Source of the DNA: Mycobacterium sp.
Lineage (GTDB): Bacteria > Actinomycetota > Actinomycetes > Mycobacteriales > Mycobacteriaceae
Assembly (NCBI GenBank): GCA_003987775.1
Contig: RXJD01000075.1
Coordinates: 1 to 64,000, forward strand
DNA: 64,000 nucleotides
Reading direction: 5' to 3'
A program made the translations under genes and the position numbers. A model generated the notes under the pieces. It worked only from the letters and a program-made list of their open reading frames with translations. It made no database searches and had not been told where the DNA came from. Below, piece by piece: positions 38,476 to 48,066 of the stretch. The stretch's first letter is position 1. Every line of letters begins with the position of its first letter.

Positions 38476-40794
38476 CTATGTACGTAAGTGTAGACGAATG
38501 ATTTGCAGGCCGTCCTGGGTGTTCTCGAGCAACTCCGATTCAAACCGAATCTGTATTCGCTCACGCGCGCGCAGCAGGATCAGTGGCTCTGACTGCGGGT
38601 GAAGGGAGGAGGTCAGGAGAATCGTTCCATCGCGGATCCCGTCGATCGCTTTGGCGATCCGCGGCCACTCGCGCGACAGAATCAAATTGTCTTGCTCTGG
38701 GTGGCTGATAGGGAGCAGATTGACACGGTGCAGCTTAAGCAGCACTTCCGTCGCTTGGCTTATCACTATCAACACTGGACCGTGGCCGGGATCATGGCGC
38801 TGGAGAAGCTTCGCTCCGCTTTCAGCGATGCTGTCATCAAAAGTACGCCCTCGCCATAAATGTCTAAGCGAGGCCGCCACTTGCATTCCGCCGTGACCGG
38901 GCGCGTGACCGTCCGCAAACGGTACGGCTTGAGAGAAGAGGGTATTCGGCCATTTCAGGGCGACGGAGGGTATTCCTATCGCGATAAGAGAAATAGCGGC
39001 GAATGAGAACGCAACGACTGGCGCCAAGCGCCAGGTACGTCGATGACCGGCTTCGCGTGGCACCAGGAAGATGCTTGTCCATAAACAACCAAGAGCACAA
39101 ACAGGCACAATAAGATTCAAAAGATTGTTCGGATGCGAGCGGCCTAGATAGTAAGTGAACGTCGCAGCGGCGAAACCTGTGAATCCGGCGAGTCCAGAGA
39201 GTACGGGTCCAGACACCACGATGCGCTCATCGCGCACAATTGAGATGACACCAACTGCCGACAAGAAGATCACCGCCGCCATTATCAATCCGGGTGACCA
39301 GAAGTTAAGCGGCAGATTGCCGAATTCGTCGACCGAATACAGACGGATGTATGCGAAGTAGCCACCCCAGTCTGGCCATACACCGGACACCACGCGGGTG
39401 CTGATCGTAAGTCCGGACACCGCGATGACGCAGACCGCCATCGCTATAAGCGATTCTCGCGCGAACAACTTCATCGCTCCTGGCTGGCGCCCGAACGCGA
39501 GCAACATTATTAAGGCTGACCAGGTCGCCGCCGTGTACACGAATGTTTCGAAGCTCCATATGGCAGAAATTGCGACGATCGCAAACTGGGCTACTCGCAT
39601 CGCCTGGGTCCACTGAGGCCAGCGCGCGGAAGTGACGGCTGCGAGCACTACAAGGTAAGGGAATCCGAAGCGTAACGGGCCAATGCTGGGGTAAGTGACG
39701 TACGAACCCATTGATGCAAAAATATTTGCCATTACCGCCGCTATCACTGCCGTGGTGACGAGGACCTGAGAGCGTACGGCTATACGCAGCGTCAAGTAGA
39801 GGATGAGATATTGCGCGACCATTAAGGTGCTTAGCAATATAACAAGACCACCATGGTGTAGCGGCAGAATAGTGAAAGCAGCGAGCAAGCCGTAGTAGAC
39901 GCCTACACCATATTGCGCCCACACGTCGGTCAGCATTGTTCGGCCGTGCGCCATATCGTTTACAGGACCCAGGTAGAATGCGTGGTGGTGGAAGAACATG
40001 TCGACCGGCGGAAGCGCCGCGAGTTGGAACACCACCATCGCAAGTATTAGGCAGAGACAAATATCGATTACGCGACGACGCCACGGTCGTGCCGCTCTTC
40101 TATCAACTATCAGCACAGCGGCCAAGACAAGCGCCAACGCTAACAAGACGCCAATTGCGAGCAGGTCGATTCCGAGCACCAGCAGCGGCGACGGAGATTG
40201 GCCTCCGTCACTGTGAGATAAACCAGGAGGCACAAGGAACATACCGATAGTGATCAGGATGGAAGAAGCGCCTATGGCGACCGGAACACGCGTTGGCAAG
40301 CGGCGAAGCCGACCAAACAGAGTGGGCAGAAGCGCGGCCACTTCGGTGAACCCATACGCCGCGATCGCGAACAACCCCTCCCCCGCCAACTGCGGAACAC
40401 CCGCGTCCAGCAATCTCACGAGTAAGAGACCCAGCATCAACGAGCACCCCCCAAATGCAAGTGCCCAGCGGGTAGTTTCCGGCGCAACATTGGCGAGTCG
40501 CCTAGCCTGACGGGCACCAAGCAGCGCTCCAGCTGGCAACGCGATAGCAAACGCGATACACCACAGCATCGTGTCGAGTTTCTTCGAGGGACCGCCGTTT
40601 AGCACAAGGACGACACAGGCGAGCAGCACAAAGGACGACGCGGAGGCCAAAGCATAAACAGCGACGCTATCGACAGGTTCGAGTCGGCTCTCGGCGTTCT
40701 TCGGCGGTGTCGTCGCGCCGTGCGCTACGGGCCCCTCCGTGGGTGCAGCTTCACGTCGCCAGACAGATTGCGGCGCGTGCCTAGTCGCAAACAT
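38476..40794 (-). CDS. Large polytopic membrane protein, possible GT-C-like glycosyltransferase
   Basis: ATG 40794 follows GGGGGAAG with 7 nt spacing and gives 772 aa; an open extension to 40908 lacks such support. About 13-15 hydrophobic spans fill residues 30-620, and a soluble C-terminal domain of about 130 residues follows (DPGHGPVLIVISQATEVLL). A loop with FFHHHAFYLGPVNDMAHGRTMLTDVWAQYG resembles the acidic or His-rich outer loop of lipid-phosphate-sugar-using GT-C enzymes. No family is certain. Its position in the sugar cassette suggests periplasmic sugar transfer from decaprenyl-phosphate donors, but an O-antigen polymerase-like role is also possible. Confidence 0.78.
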   Translation of the reverse strand: MFATRHAPQSVWRREAAPTEGPVAHGATTPPKNAESRLEPVDSVAVYALASASSFVLLACVVLVLNGGPSKKLDTMLWCIAFAIALPAGALLGARQARRLANVAPETTRWALAFGGCSLMLGLLLVRLLDAGVPQLAGEGLFAIAAYGFTEVAALLPTLFGRLRRLPTRVPVAIGASSILITIGMFLVPPGLSHSDGGQSPSPLLVLGIDLLAIGVLLALALVLAAVLIVDRRAARPWRRRVIDICLCLILAMVVFQLAALPPVDMFFHHHAFYLGPVNDMAHGRTMLTDVWAQYGVGVYYGLLAAFTILPLHHGGLVILLSTLMVAQYLILYLTLRIAVRSQVLVTTAVIAAVMANIFASMGSYVTYPSIGPLRFGFPYLVVLAAVTSARWPQWTQAMRVAQFAIVAISAIWSFETFVYTAATWSALIMLLAFGRQPGAMKLFARESLIAMAVCVIAVSGLTISTRVVSGVWPDWGGYFAYIRLYSVDEFGNLPLNFWSPGLIMAAVIFLSAVGVISIVRDERIVVSGPVLSGLAGFTGFAAATFTYYLGRSHPNNLLNLIVPVCALGCLWTSIFLVPREAGHRRTWRLAPVVAFSFAAISLIAIGIPSVALKWPNTLFSQAVPFADGHAPGHGGMQVAASLRHLWRGRTFDDSIAESGAKLLQRHDPGHGPVLIVISQATEVLLKLHRVNLLPISHPEQDNLILSREWPRIAKAIDGIRDGTILLTSSLHPQSEPLILLRARERIQIRFESELLENTQDGLQIIRLHLRT

Positions 40795-41187
40795 TCGGTC
40801 GCTTCCCCCGACTACTTTAGAACGCACGAAAGTCTGGTTGAGAGTAGCAACTATCCGCTCGATACGGAGTTGACATTGGAGATTTCGCCAAGACGTTGCG
40901 GCTATCACCTACCGCGCATGGCCGCGCCATGCGGGAAGCTTTCGATTCTGCGCCGGCAGGTGGGCTGGGGCGTAACACACCCCGTTGCGGTCAACAGTTA
41001 CTCGTCGGACGTCTGACGAGTCCGTAGGCTCGATTGAGCGGTACGTCCTCGACACAACGAACAGCCGAGTCGATCCTCTTAACGACACACGCCGGCGTAC
41101 GTCAGAGATATAGCGCGCGAGCTAGCCCAATCCGCTAAGTCGGCACGCGGTTCAATGTGTCACCCCTGGCGCGCTCGATGGTTAGCT
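40795..41187. other. Intergenic stretch between two minus-strand membrane genes
   Basis: About 390 nt separate the stop at 41188 from the start at 40794. No convincing gene, hairpin or promoter consensus is visible. The gap makes it uncertain that the two membrane genes share a transcript. Confidence 0.4.
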
Positions 41188-42783
41188 CTAGTCTTCCGAC
41201 TCGGGTGGGGCCGGGTTTGCGAGCGATGACGTCGTTGCAACTGCGCTGCGGTCGGCTTGGCCTGTCTCGTCCCAGTTGGGGTCCCGACCGATCGGCTCAA
41301 GGACATCTGTGGCACCGCCGCCCGCATGGTCTCGTTCCATTCGCGCCTGTTCGCTCGCATCCGAGAAAGCTGGCCGCCGCACGTAGGAGATGAGTAGCGC
41401 CAAGCACGCAATGAGCCATGCTATGGGGGCAAGTGCCACCGTGGTTTCAACCAGGCGAAGAGTCGCCCACACTTGAGCCGTCGGCCCCATCACTTCAATT
41501 CGGGATGGGGGGCCAGGCAGCGCTATCTGCGCGAGGCTAATCGCCGTTGCTAGGACCACGCATATAGCTAGCGCTCGACGACGCCCCCCTGTAGCAGCAG
41601 CACAGTCGAAAAGGCCCGTTTTCGACGGACCATCCGGATAACGGACAATGAGCGCGGCAATAGGTAAAGCAAAAACAAGGTAGTACCGGTTACTGACGGC
41701 GGGAAACAACGAAGCGGTCGCTATGAGCGCGACTCCCGCCATGACTGGAGGTATGCGTCGCCCGAGAGCTATCGTCGATACGACAACTATTAGGAGCACG
41801 GCGTATCCGAGCAGATTGCGTGGTCCGGCTAGAAAGTCGTTCGGCACTACTCCGCCATTGCGAGCTGCCTTCATGCCATCGGCTACCATTAATAAACCTT
41901 TACCGAAGGATACGTTTACATTAGTCACGCTCATGGATCCCGAACCATATCCCAGCGTGTTGTGGATGGTTTGCGCAATGGTCCTTGGAAACTGGCGCGG
42001 CCAAAGCGCATAAGCAGCGAGGTTGCTTGCCACTATCCCAGCCACCGTAACCCCAGCCAAGCGCCACCGTCTCGCTGCTAGTAACACGACCAACATAACG
42101 GAAAATTGGGGTTTCACTAAGGCGGCCAAAATGACCATTACACAGACCTGTCCCCAGCGCTGACGACAGAGCGCCACTAAATACATGAGCATTATGGGTA
42201 CGACGAAGCCGACAGAGTTACCCCGGTCGATTGCCATCCACGCCGGGATCGCGGCAGCACCGCAGGCCACGAAGACAACGACTCGCTGTACTGATGCCTC
42301 CGCCCGAGCCGCCCATATGGCGGGACTGAAGCAGGCCGCAGCCAATACGATCAAGTACCCGAGTAAGCCGATATTTGGGATGCCGAGCCATTTCCCCGCG
42401 GCGCCGAAAATAACTGCTGGTAACATGCCTGCAGCTGGGTAGTTATTGTAAGCAGGCTTAAAATCTGGTGGAAGGTACAGCGGATACGGCTCCCAAGGAT
42501 TGGCCCGGAGCCCGAAACTAACTGGAATTGCATAGTCGCTAAAACAGTGCCGCCCGACTGCTGTGCCCCAATCTGCCATACAGTCATATGGAGGCGAAAG
42601 CAATGACGACAGCACATCGATCGAATAATACTGCGCAAGGATGAAGCCGGAGACCGCAGAAAGTACTGTCGCAATTAGGATGCCCATGAGCAGGAGATCG
42701 CGTTCAGACCAGTAAATAATGCGGGCGTACTGCTGCCTAACTTTCTGAATCGCGGATCGCGCTCGACCCGACTGCCGTCCCAA
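41188..42783 (-). CDS. GT-C fold membrane glycosyltransferase (GT87/DUF2029-like)
   Basis: The 531-aa protein has about ten TM helices. After an outer loop holding LPPDFKPAYNNYPAAG comes AALVKPQFSVMLVVLLAARRWR; the Lys-Pro-Gln signature followed by a basic turn is typical of GT87 enzymes, which take mannose or arabinose from decaprenyl phosphate. TTG 42783 is preceded by AAGGGAG at good spacing. The C-terminal 60 residues are hydrophilic and acidic. It probably transfers a sugar on the periplasmic face to the LOS or a related glycan; donor and acceptor are unknown. Composition is markedly less GC-rich than the conserved flanks. Confidence 0.8.
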   Translation of the reverse strand: MGRQSGRARSAIQKVRQQYARIIYWSERDLLLMGILIATVLSAVSGFILAQYYSIDVLSSLLSPPYDCMADWGTAVGRHCFSDYAIPVSFGLRANPWEPYPLYLPPDFKPAYNNYPAAGMLPAVIFGAAGKWLGIPNIGLLGYLIVLAAACFSPAIWAARAEASVQRVVVFVACGAAAIPAWMAIDRGNSVGFVVPIMLMYLVALCRQRWGQVCVMVILAALVKPQFSVMLVVLLAARRWRLAGVTVAGIVASNLAAYALWPRQFPRTIAQTIHNTLGYGSGSMSVTNVNVSFGKGLLMVADGMKAARNGGVVPNDFLAGPRNLLGYAVLLIVVVSTIALGRRIPPVMAGVALIATASLFPAVSNRYYLVFALPIAALIVRYPDGPSKTGLFDCAAATGGRRRALAICVVLATAISLAQIALPGPPSRIEVMGPTAQVWATLRLVETTVALAPIAWLIACLALLISYVRRPAFSDASEQARMERDHAGGGATDVLEPIGRDPNWDETGQADRSAVATTSSLANPAPPESED

Positions 42784-43665
42784 CTTCTTAACTCCCTTCG
42801 TTAAACAAAGCCCAGCATGCCCGGCCGCGGGGACTGCGGTTCGCTTGGCACTGATTGAACCCGTTGATCAGTTAAGGCCAACCATGCTGACCTAGACAAG
42901 CAGTCAGCACCGATCACGCCGAGGCACGATCAAGTTCGTTCTGTCGCTGTGCCTCTCTCAGCAGTTTTGCAGATCACGTGCGCCTGCGTCGCAGTAATCC
43001 ATATTTGGCATCCCGATGGCTCCGAAGGAGGCAATCACTTCCGGGAACCGCGAACAAGATTGCCGACAAACCGCCCAACGGTGGCCCGTAAGCGATAGCT
43101 GGCTGCTGCGGCGAGACATCTCATCAGCGGCGATATCGCTTGCACCGCAGGCGCTCGCCCCATGGTGTCCACTGCAATAGTTCCGCGCCGCCGATTCGTG
43201 GTCCGGAAGGACTGGCATCGATCGTCTTGAATTTATGGCAAATTTCTTTGGAGAAACTTGGGCATATCTTCAACGGTGAGCCGGTGTGGAGGCACTGGCG
43301 AGGGGGAAACTGTGCAGCGAATCAGGAGATGGATCAGCCGCTTATTCAGTTGACGCCGAGGCCATGCGCGCCGGCCTGGGACTTGGATGACAGGTCATGC
43401 CGATGACCGTCCTGTCCCGCCCCTGCATGGTGGGGCCCGGGAACCGCGCCTCACCTGCAACGCGATTGCAGCGACGACGCCACGGAAACCTGAGCCTCGC
43501 GGGGGCAACCCGGACGCTGGGTGTTCTCGAATCGCGGCGAAGCGACAGTTCGATCCACTTATTCATGCGCCCTAATTTCGGATTCTTCATCGAAGCGGTT
43601 CCGACACAAATACCTCAAAGCCCTACGGGCCGGCAGTATATCGAGTGTTGCCAATGGAAAACTTT
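42784..43665. other. Long non-coding gap inside the sugar cassette
   Basis: Nearly 900 nt carry no recognisable gene on either strand; the open frames are below 95 codons, without domain motifs or convincing ribosome sites. I see no IS ends or inverted repeats. It may be eroded remains of a lost gene. Confidence 0.45.
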
Positions 43666-44448
43666 CTATAGCGATTGAGCGAACACGGTGTAGCCGAGGC
43701 AGTCGTCACCACCTTGGCGCCGCAAGGTGGCCTGACCGACAATTGCGACCATAACCAGCAGGGGCGCCAGCGCTAAACCAAGCAAACGATGAAGAAATAC
43801 TAATCGGTCTCCCTGGGGCATGAGAAACGGTAGCATTAGTGCCATTATTTTTGCAGATGCCACAGATAATTCGTTGCCTCGCGCAACCACCACCACGTTT
43901 GTGAAACCATTGCGCTCGAGGAGCATACGGAGCGCTGACGGAGTGAAACGCCAGTAGTCGTGCGGGATGTAGTGCCAGCGCGCCGAGAAGGGAACAGTGA
44001 GTAGCACTTTCCCCCCTTTCCGCAGTACGCGCCGTGCCTCACCAAGGAACGCGTCGGGATTTGCTACGTGCTCAAGCGTCTCGGTCGCCAGGACAAGGTC
44101 GACTGTATGATCAGTTATCGGCCACTCGCTACCTTGGAAGTATATTGTTCCGGGTATCTCATACCCAAATTGCTCACCAGCGTCTGCAATGTCAATTGCC
44201 TGGTATTCCGCGGCTGGATTAATCAAGGGCCGGTATGGCTGAGCGCCGGCACCGACGTCGAGAATCGTGCCGTCGACCGCCTTCAGAGGTGCTCGAAGAT
44301 CCCGCCATATCGACGCAGCTTGGAGATCGATCACTCGACGAACTCTGGAGATCAACTTGCCGCGTGCTGTTGTGGGACTGGCGAACGGTGGAGGAGTCCA
44401 CCGTTCGTTATCTCTGAAGGCCTCGTTGCGACGGTCGGCGTAACGCAT
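43666..44448 (-). CDS. SAM-dependent methyltransferase with C-terminal membrane segment
   Basis: The 260-aa protein has motif I ILDVGAGAQPYRPL, YQAIDIAD, ATETLEHVANP and LRKGGKVLLTVPF, a class I methyltransferase of the type common in polysaccharide clusters. Around residues 212-240 a hydrophobic helix (LALAPLLVMVAIVG) could tether it to the membrane, which suits a lipid-linked substrate. ATG 44448 is preceded by AAAGGG at 5 nt. It is divergent from the GtrA gene and stands alone on its strand. Confidence 0.84.
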   Translation of the reverse strand: MRYADRRNEAFRDNERWTPPPFASPTTARGKLISRVRRVIDLQAASIWRDLRAPLKAVDGTILDVGAGAQPYRPLINPAAEYQAIDIADAGEQFGYEIPGTIYFQGSEWPITDHTVDLVLATETLEHVANPDAFLGEARRVLRKGGKVLLTVPFSARWHYIPHDYWRFTPSALRMLLERNGFTNVVVVARGNELSVASAKIMALMLPFLMPQGDRLVFLHRLLGLALAPLLVMVAIVGQATLRRQGGDDCLGYTVFAQSL

Positions 44449-44591
44449 CGTGCCCTTTCTTGACAGGGTTGTTGCACTGGTTTTGGCCAGCGGCGTCAGA
44501 TCCGGCGCCTGCCAACCTCACCGTACCCGCAGACCCTGAGGCAGTGTCACGAAATCGACAGCGATTCGTCCAACCGCCGGGATCCAGCCTG

Positions 44592-44597
44592 TAGCCT
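44592..44597 (+). promoter_or_regulatory. Candidate leaderless -10 element for the GtrA-like gene
   Basis: TAGCCT fits TANNNT and ends exactly 6 nt before ATG 44604. That start has no ribosome site, which is what a leaderless transcript would look like. Confidence 0.4.
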
Positions 44598-44603
44598 TCA
44601 AAT

Positions 44604-45134
44604 ATGGTGTCCGGCAGCAGATCGCCGCGCTCGGGAGGGGCAAGGGGCCAAAGTGACTTGACGCCCCCGTCGCACCGGTTGAGTCCGCTCGCCCGACTCA
44701 TCCGCGATCAGCGCTCGGCCTTCATGGTTGTCGGTGCCCTGAATACGCTTGCTGCGTTTGGAATTTTCGTCGTCTGCTCACTGACCCTTGGTCACTATGT
44801 CGACCATCGGTTCGGGAAGATTGCCGGGTCCCTCGTGACTGTCGGCGTGTCACATGTTCTAACCGTGCTGTTTGCGTTCGTGATGCATCGGCGATTCGTG
44901 TTTCGAGTCCGGGGCCACGTGCTACGCGACCTCGCTCGCTTTGAGAGTGTCTACTTGGCCGCTCTCGGCGTCAACGCCGTCGTCCTTCCTGTGCTGGTCG
45001 AACTGGGCTTCAATCGCATTGCGGCACAAGCGGTGATCGTTGTCTCCACCATGATTCTCAGTTTCTTCGGCCACCGGCACTTCTCGTTTCGGCGCACGAC
45101 GGTCGACGGACCAGACGAGATTTCGCACACGTAA
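44604..45134 (+). CDS. GtrA-family membrane protein (polyprenyl-phosphate-sugar flippase subunit)
   Basis: The 176-aa protein has four TM helices after a hydrophilic lead. The GtrA pattern is clear: an N-terminal RDQRSAFMVVGALNTLAAFGIF, a central cluster FVMHRRFVFRV and a C-terminal FFGHRHFSFRR. Such proteins help flip sugar-phosphate-decaprenol to the periplasmic face and usually pair with a GtrB-type glycosyltransferase, here possibly the fusion protein at 35457-37448. A shorter start at TTG 44658 is possible, but ATG 44604 has correctly placed leaderless-promoter spacing. Confidence 0.87.
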   Translation: MVSGSRSPRSGGARGQSDLTPPSHRLSPLARLIRDQRSAFMVVGALNTLAAFGIFVVCSLTLGHYVDHRFGKIAGSLVTVGVSHVLTVLFAFVMHRRFVFRVRGHVLRDLARFESVYLAALGVNAVVLPVLVELGFNRIAAQAVIVVSTMILSFFGHRHFSFRRTTVDGPDEISHT

Positions 45135-45372
45135 GATTCTTGCCGCCAATGCCAATCGAATCAGTCTGCGCGACAGTTTCATCCAGTATCGCGCACAACG
45201 AAAGGGACCCATCCACAGTGCGCAGACTGAAGACTGCTCGGAGACACGGCCACCAGCCGTTTGCACGTCGCAGCAGAGCGTGTTCTCCTCCGGCACCACC
45301 TTATTTCACCGCATACATCATTTCCAACGATGACGAGGCGAGCCGGCTCAGCGGCGAGGCGACACCGTAAAT

Positions 45373-46395
45373 ATGCATTACCTCATTACCGGGCACTCAG
45401 GCTTCAAAGGACCATGGCTTATATTGATGCTGCTCAACCGCGGCCATCAAGTGTCAGGATTATCGCTCCAGCCGCCTCGTGGGGGGCTTTTCGAACGAGC
45501 CGGTCTGGACGAGCGCTTAATCTTCGACTATAGGGTCGATGTTCGCGATCCAACAGCCACACTGGACGCGATACAGGCGGTGGCGCCAGATGTCGTGCTA
45601 CATATGGCCGCGCAGTCGTTGGTCCGCGAGTCATATCGCGAACCGCGCTTTACCTATGAAACCAATGCACTGGGCACGCTGAACCTGCTCGAAGCGGTTT
45701 CGGCAACAGAGTCCGTGCGCGCACATGTGGTAATCACAACCGACAAGGTCTACCGCAATATCGATAAACGAGCCGGATACGTCGAGACTGACCCCCTTGG
45801 CGGCGACGATCCCTACAGTGCCTCAAAGGCGATGGCCGACTTGCTGACTCAATCATGGGTCCGTAGCTTCGCTGGGTGCCCGACTGCCATTGCTCGCGGT
45901 GGCAACGTCATCGGCGGTGGCGACATCAGCCACGACCGCCTGCTGCCAGATCTAGTTCGCGCGTTCTCGAGTGAAAAACCGCCTCAATTGCGGTTTCCGC
46001 GCGCGGTACGACCATGGCAACACGTCCTTGACTGTCTGAACGGCTATCTAACCATCGCAGATGCGCTGCTTGCCGGTACAGGACGTGGCCAGTGGAACAT
46101 CGGGCCCGGCCCGGAGAGCTTTATTGAAGTCGGTGAGGTCGCCACGCTGGCCGCCGACTTGTGGGGTGGGGGCGCCCATTGGGAATACCAACCCGGCGAT
46201 CATCCCCACGAGGCCAACCTGCTGGCGCTTGACGCCACAAAGGCTCAACGAGAACTCGGCTGGTACAACAAGCTCGGTTTCCGGGACGCGGTGACCTGGA
46301 CAATCGATTGGGAACGGCGAGTACATGACGGTGCCGACCCACTTACGTCGACACAAAAGCAGATTGAGGCTTTCGAGAGCCTCCAACAGCAATAG
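45373..46395 (+). CDS. rfbG: CDP-glucose 4,6-dehydratase (RfbG/DdhB-like)
   Basis: This 340-aa extended SDR makes CDP-4-keto-6-deoxyglucose from CDP-glucose. Diagnostic motifs are ITGHSGFKGPWL (Rossmann loop with the RfbG-specific FKG), HMAAQSLVRESY, TTDKVYRN, DPYSASKAMADLL (Tyr-Lys pair) and ARGGNVIGGGD. The product enters 3,6-dideoxyhexose pathways and branched sugars such as yersiniose. No CDP-glucose pyrophosphorylase (RfbF) and no E1/E3 dehydrase pair is seen within the window, so partners must lie elsewhere or the 4-keto sugar is used directly. About 240 nt of apparently non-coding sequence precede it. Confidence 0.88.
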   Translation: MHYLITGHSGFKGPWLILMLLNRGHQVSGLSLQPPRGGLFERAGLDERLIFDYRVDVRDPTATLDAIQAVAPDVVLHMAAQSLVRESYREPRFTYETNALGTLNLLEAVSATESVRAHVVITTDKVYRNIDKRAGYVETDPLGGDDPYSASKAMADLLTQSWVRSFAGCPTAIARGGNVIGGGDISHDRLLPDLVRAFSSEKPPQLRFPRAVRPWQHVLDCLNGYLTIADALLAGTGRGQWNIGPGPESFIEVGEVATLAADLWGGGAHWEYQPGDHPHEANLLALDATKAQRELGWYNKLGFRDAVTWTIDWERRVHDGADPLTSTQKQIEAFESLQQQ

Positions 46396-46449
46396 CGATC
46401 TGGACGTCCATCTCGCCGATGACACAACAGAGGCCCACTGGCGCAGCGA

Positions 46450-48066
46450 TTACTCGCGTCTGCCAGTACGACAAGCGTCCGCTTGCCAGCTTCGTGCCGC
46501 CCCGATCGCAAAGAACAGACCGATCCCTCCTGCCAGAAATATAGGGCCCGCCGCGAGTGTGAAACGGAATGCCGTAGCGGTGGGGCTGGCTAGCTTGCCC
46601 TTCAGCAGCATCCGACGTCGCGCTTCTCCATTGTTGGCATCCGCGGGCCGAAGTTCCGGAGGCAGGATGGCCCTGACATCCGGATCTTTCAGAACCCGAG
46701 CCTGACCCCTCGGATCCGGAAGCATGAGTGAAACCCCGTGAATAGGGTTGCCCCGCTCCTTCAGCCGGTCCAGTTGTCCGGTGGCCAGATAGGCACGGAC
46801 GTCAGCTACTTGTTGACTTGCCGCTTTGCTCCAATAGTTGGACGCCAGCACAGACACGCAACCCGCAATCGCAATCACGGTCGCGACACAGAAAAGCCAA
46901 GTCGCAGGCCCGGGCACCGAGCGCCTGTGCAAACCTGCAGCACGCGCGGCATCCGAGAGCGCGAACACCGCCACAAGAGCCAGCGGATAGCAAAGCAGCA
47001 CGACGTCCATGTACCGGGGGGCCACCAGTCTTCCACGACCGTAGGCGATCAAGACGAGCTGGATGGCGATCCAGCTAAAGATCCAGATCATCAGCCACAC
47101 CTGGTCGGTGAAGTCCGGGCGCTTCGCGAGGGCCTGTTTGCTGAAGAGAACAATCGGGATCGACGCCGCGATAGTCAGCGCGGCAAAGATGCCGAGACCT
47201 TGAACGAAGGTCCACAGCGTGGACTTCGGCGTTGCCCCTTGGGCTTCCCATAACGTAAGCGCAGCGGTACTTAGCCCCAAGACCACCACACCGATGACTT
47301 CTCGGCCGCAGCGTTTCCTAGCGTTGGTTGCCAGCTGCCAGCTTAGGAGGAGTGCGGCACCGGCAAGGGCAGCAATTCCGGTCGCGTAGGAAAAGTAGCT
47401 GAGCACCGCAGCAGCCGATCCACCGAACCAGCTCATAGAAAATGGGCGCGCGGTGCTGAAAGCGACCAGTGACGCCAAGCCGAGGAGCAATGAGAAGTAG
47501 ACCTGGGACTGAAATCCCCACAGGGTGTTCTCGAAGTCGATCGGCAATCCAAACATGAATGCGACGAAACACGCCATGAGTAGCCGGCGCTGAGGCGACA
47601 TCATGGGCAGCAGTAGCGCAGCGAGCCACGTGATCAGCGCAGTGAACACGGCGGCGTTTATGACCATCTCCAGCCGCGTATTCCACTCGCCTGCCAGCTC
47701 GAGGTGTACCAGAGCCAGCAGACGGGTGACGAAGATACGGTGCTCGTTGTGCGCAGTTAGGAGGTCGGCAAAAGTCAAGACACCCTTCAAGTGCGGTGAA
47801 TATACGACCGCTGCCTCCGCGTCCCACTGGTCAAGCACCGGAACCGGCGAACCGAAGGCTGAAATGATGATCAGTCTCGAACCCAGCACCGTGCATGCGA
47901 TCGCAGCCAGGAGACCCTTTGTGTTGTGACACCGAACCGGCGCGACTGGTGGTGGGGTTTCCGACAACTCTTGGAGCCGCTCGGCGTTCTCCGCGTGATA
48001 GGGCTTCCGAGGCTCTCCGCGCTCATCAACTTCGCCATCCTGCAATAGGTCAGTGCGCTCACCCAT
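46450..48066 (-). CDS. Polytopic membrane protein of unknown function
   Basis: ATG 48066 follows GGGGGA at 7 nt; an upstream ATG 48084 is less well placed. The 538-aa protein has a hydrophilic N-terminal 55 residues, then about eleven TM helices to near 430, a soluble stretch (ATGQLDRLKERGNP, PPELRPADANNGEARR) and one final TM. A loop VPVLDQWDAEAAVVYSPHLKG just after the first TM has the Asp-rich look of GT-C donor loops, and HNEHRIFVTRLLALVHLELAG follows. I do not assign a family. It sits at the right edge of the sugar cassette, convergent with the CDP-glucose dehydratase. Confidence 0.78.
   Translation of the reverse strand: MGERTDLLQDGEVDERGEPRKPYHAENAERLQELSETPPPVAPVRCHNTKGLLAAIACTVLGSRLIIISAFGSPVPVLDQWDAEAAVVYSPHLKGVLTFADLLTAHNEHRIFVTRLLALVHLELAGEWNTRLEMVINAAVFTALITWLAALLLPMMSPQRRLLMACFVAFMFGLPIDFENTLWGFQSQVYFSLLLGLASLVAFSTARPFSMSWFGGSAAAVLSYFSYATGIAALAGAALLLSWQLATNARKRCGREVIGVVVLGLSTAALTLWEAQGATPKSTLWTFVQGLGIFAALTIAASIPIVLFSKQALAKRPDFTDQVWLMIWIFSWIAIQLVLIAYGRGRLVAPRYMDVVLLCYPLALVAVFALSDAARAAGLHRRSVPGPATWLFCVATVIAIAGCVSVLASNYWSKAASQQVADVRAYLATGQLDRLKERGNPIHGVSLMLPDPRGQARVLKDPDVRAILPPELRPADANNGEARRRMLLKGKLASPTATAFRFTLAAGPIFLAGGIGLFFAIGAARSWQADACRTGRRE

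Noticed and set aside
43397..43678. 93-codon frame in the 42.8-43.7 kb gap
   Set aside because: No recognisable motif or ribosome site, and it overlaps the end of the methyltransferase gene.
45140..45370. 76-codon frame before the CDP-glucose dehydratase
   Set aside because: Low-complexity composition without start signals; treated as intergenic.
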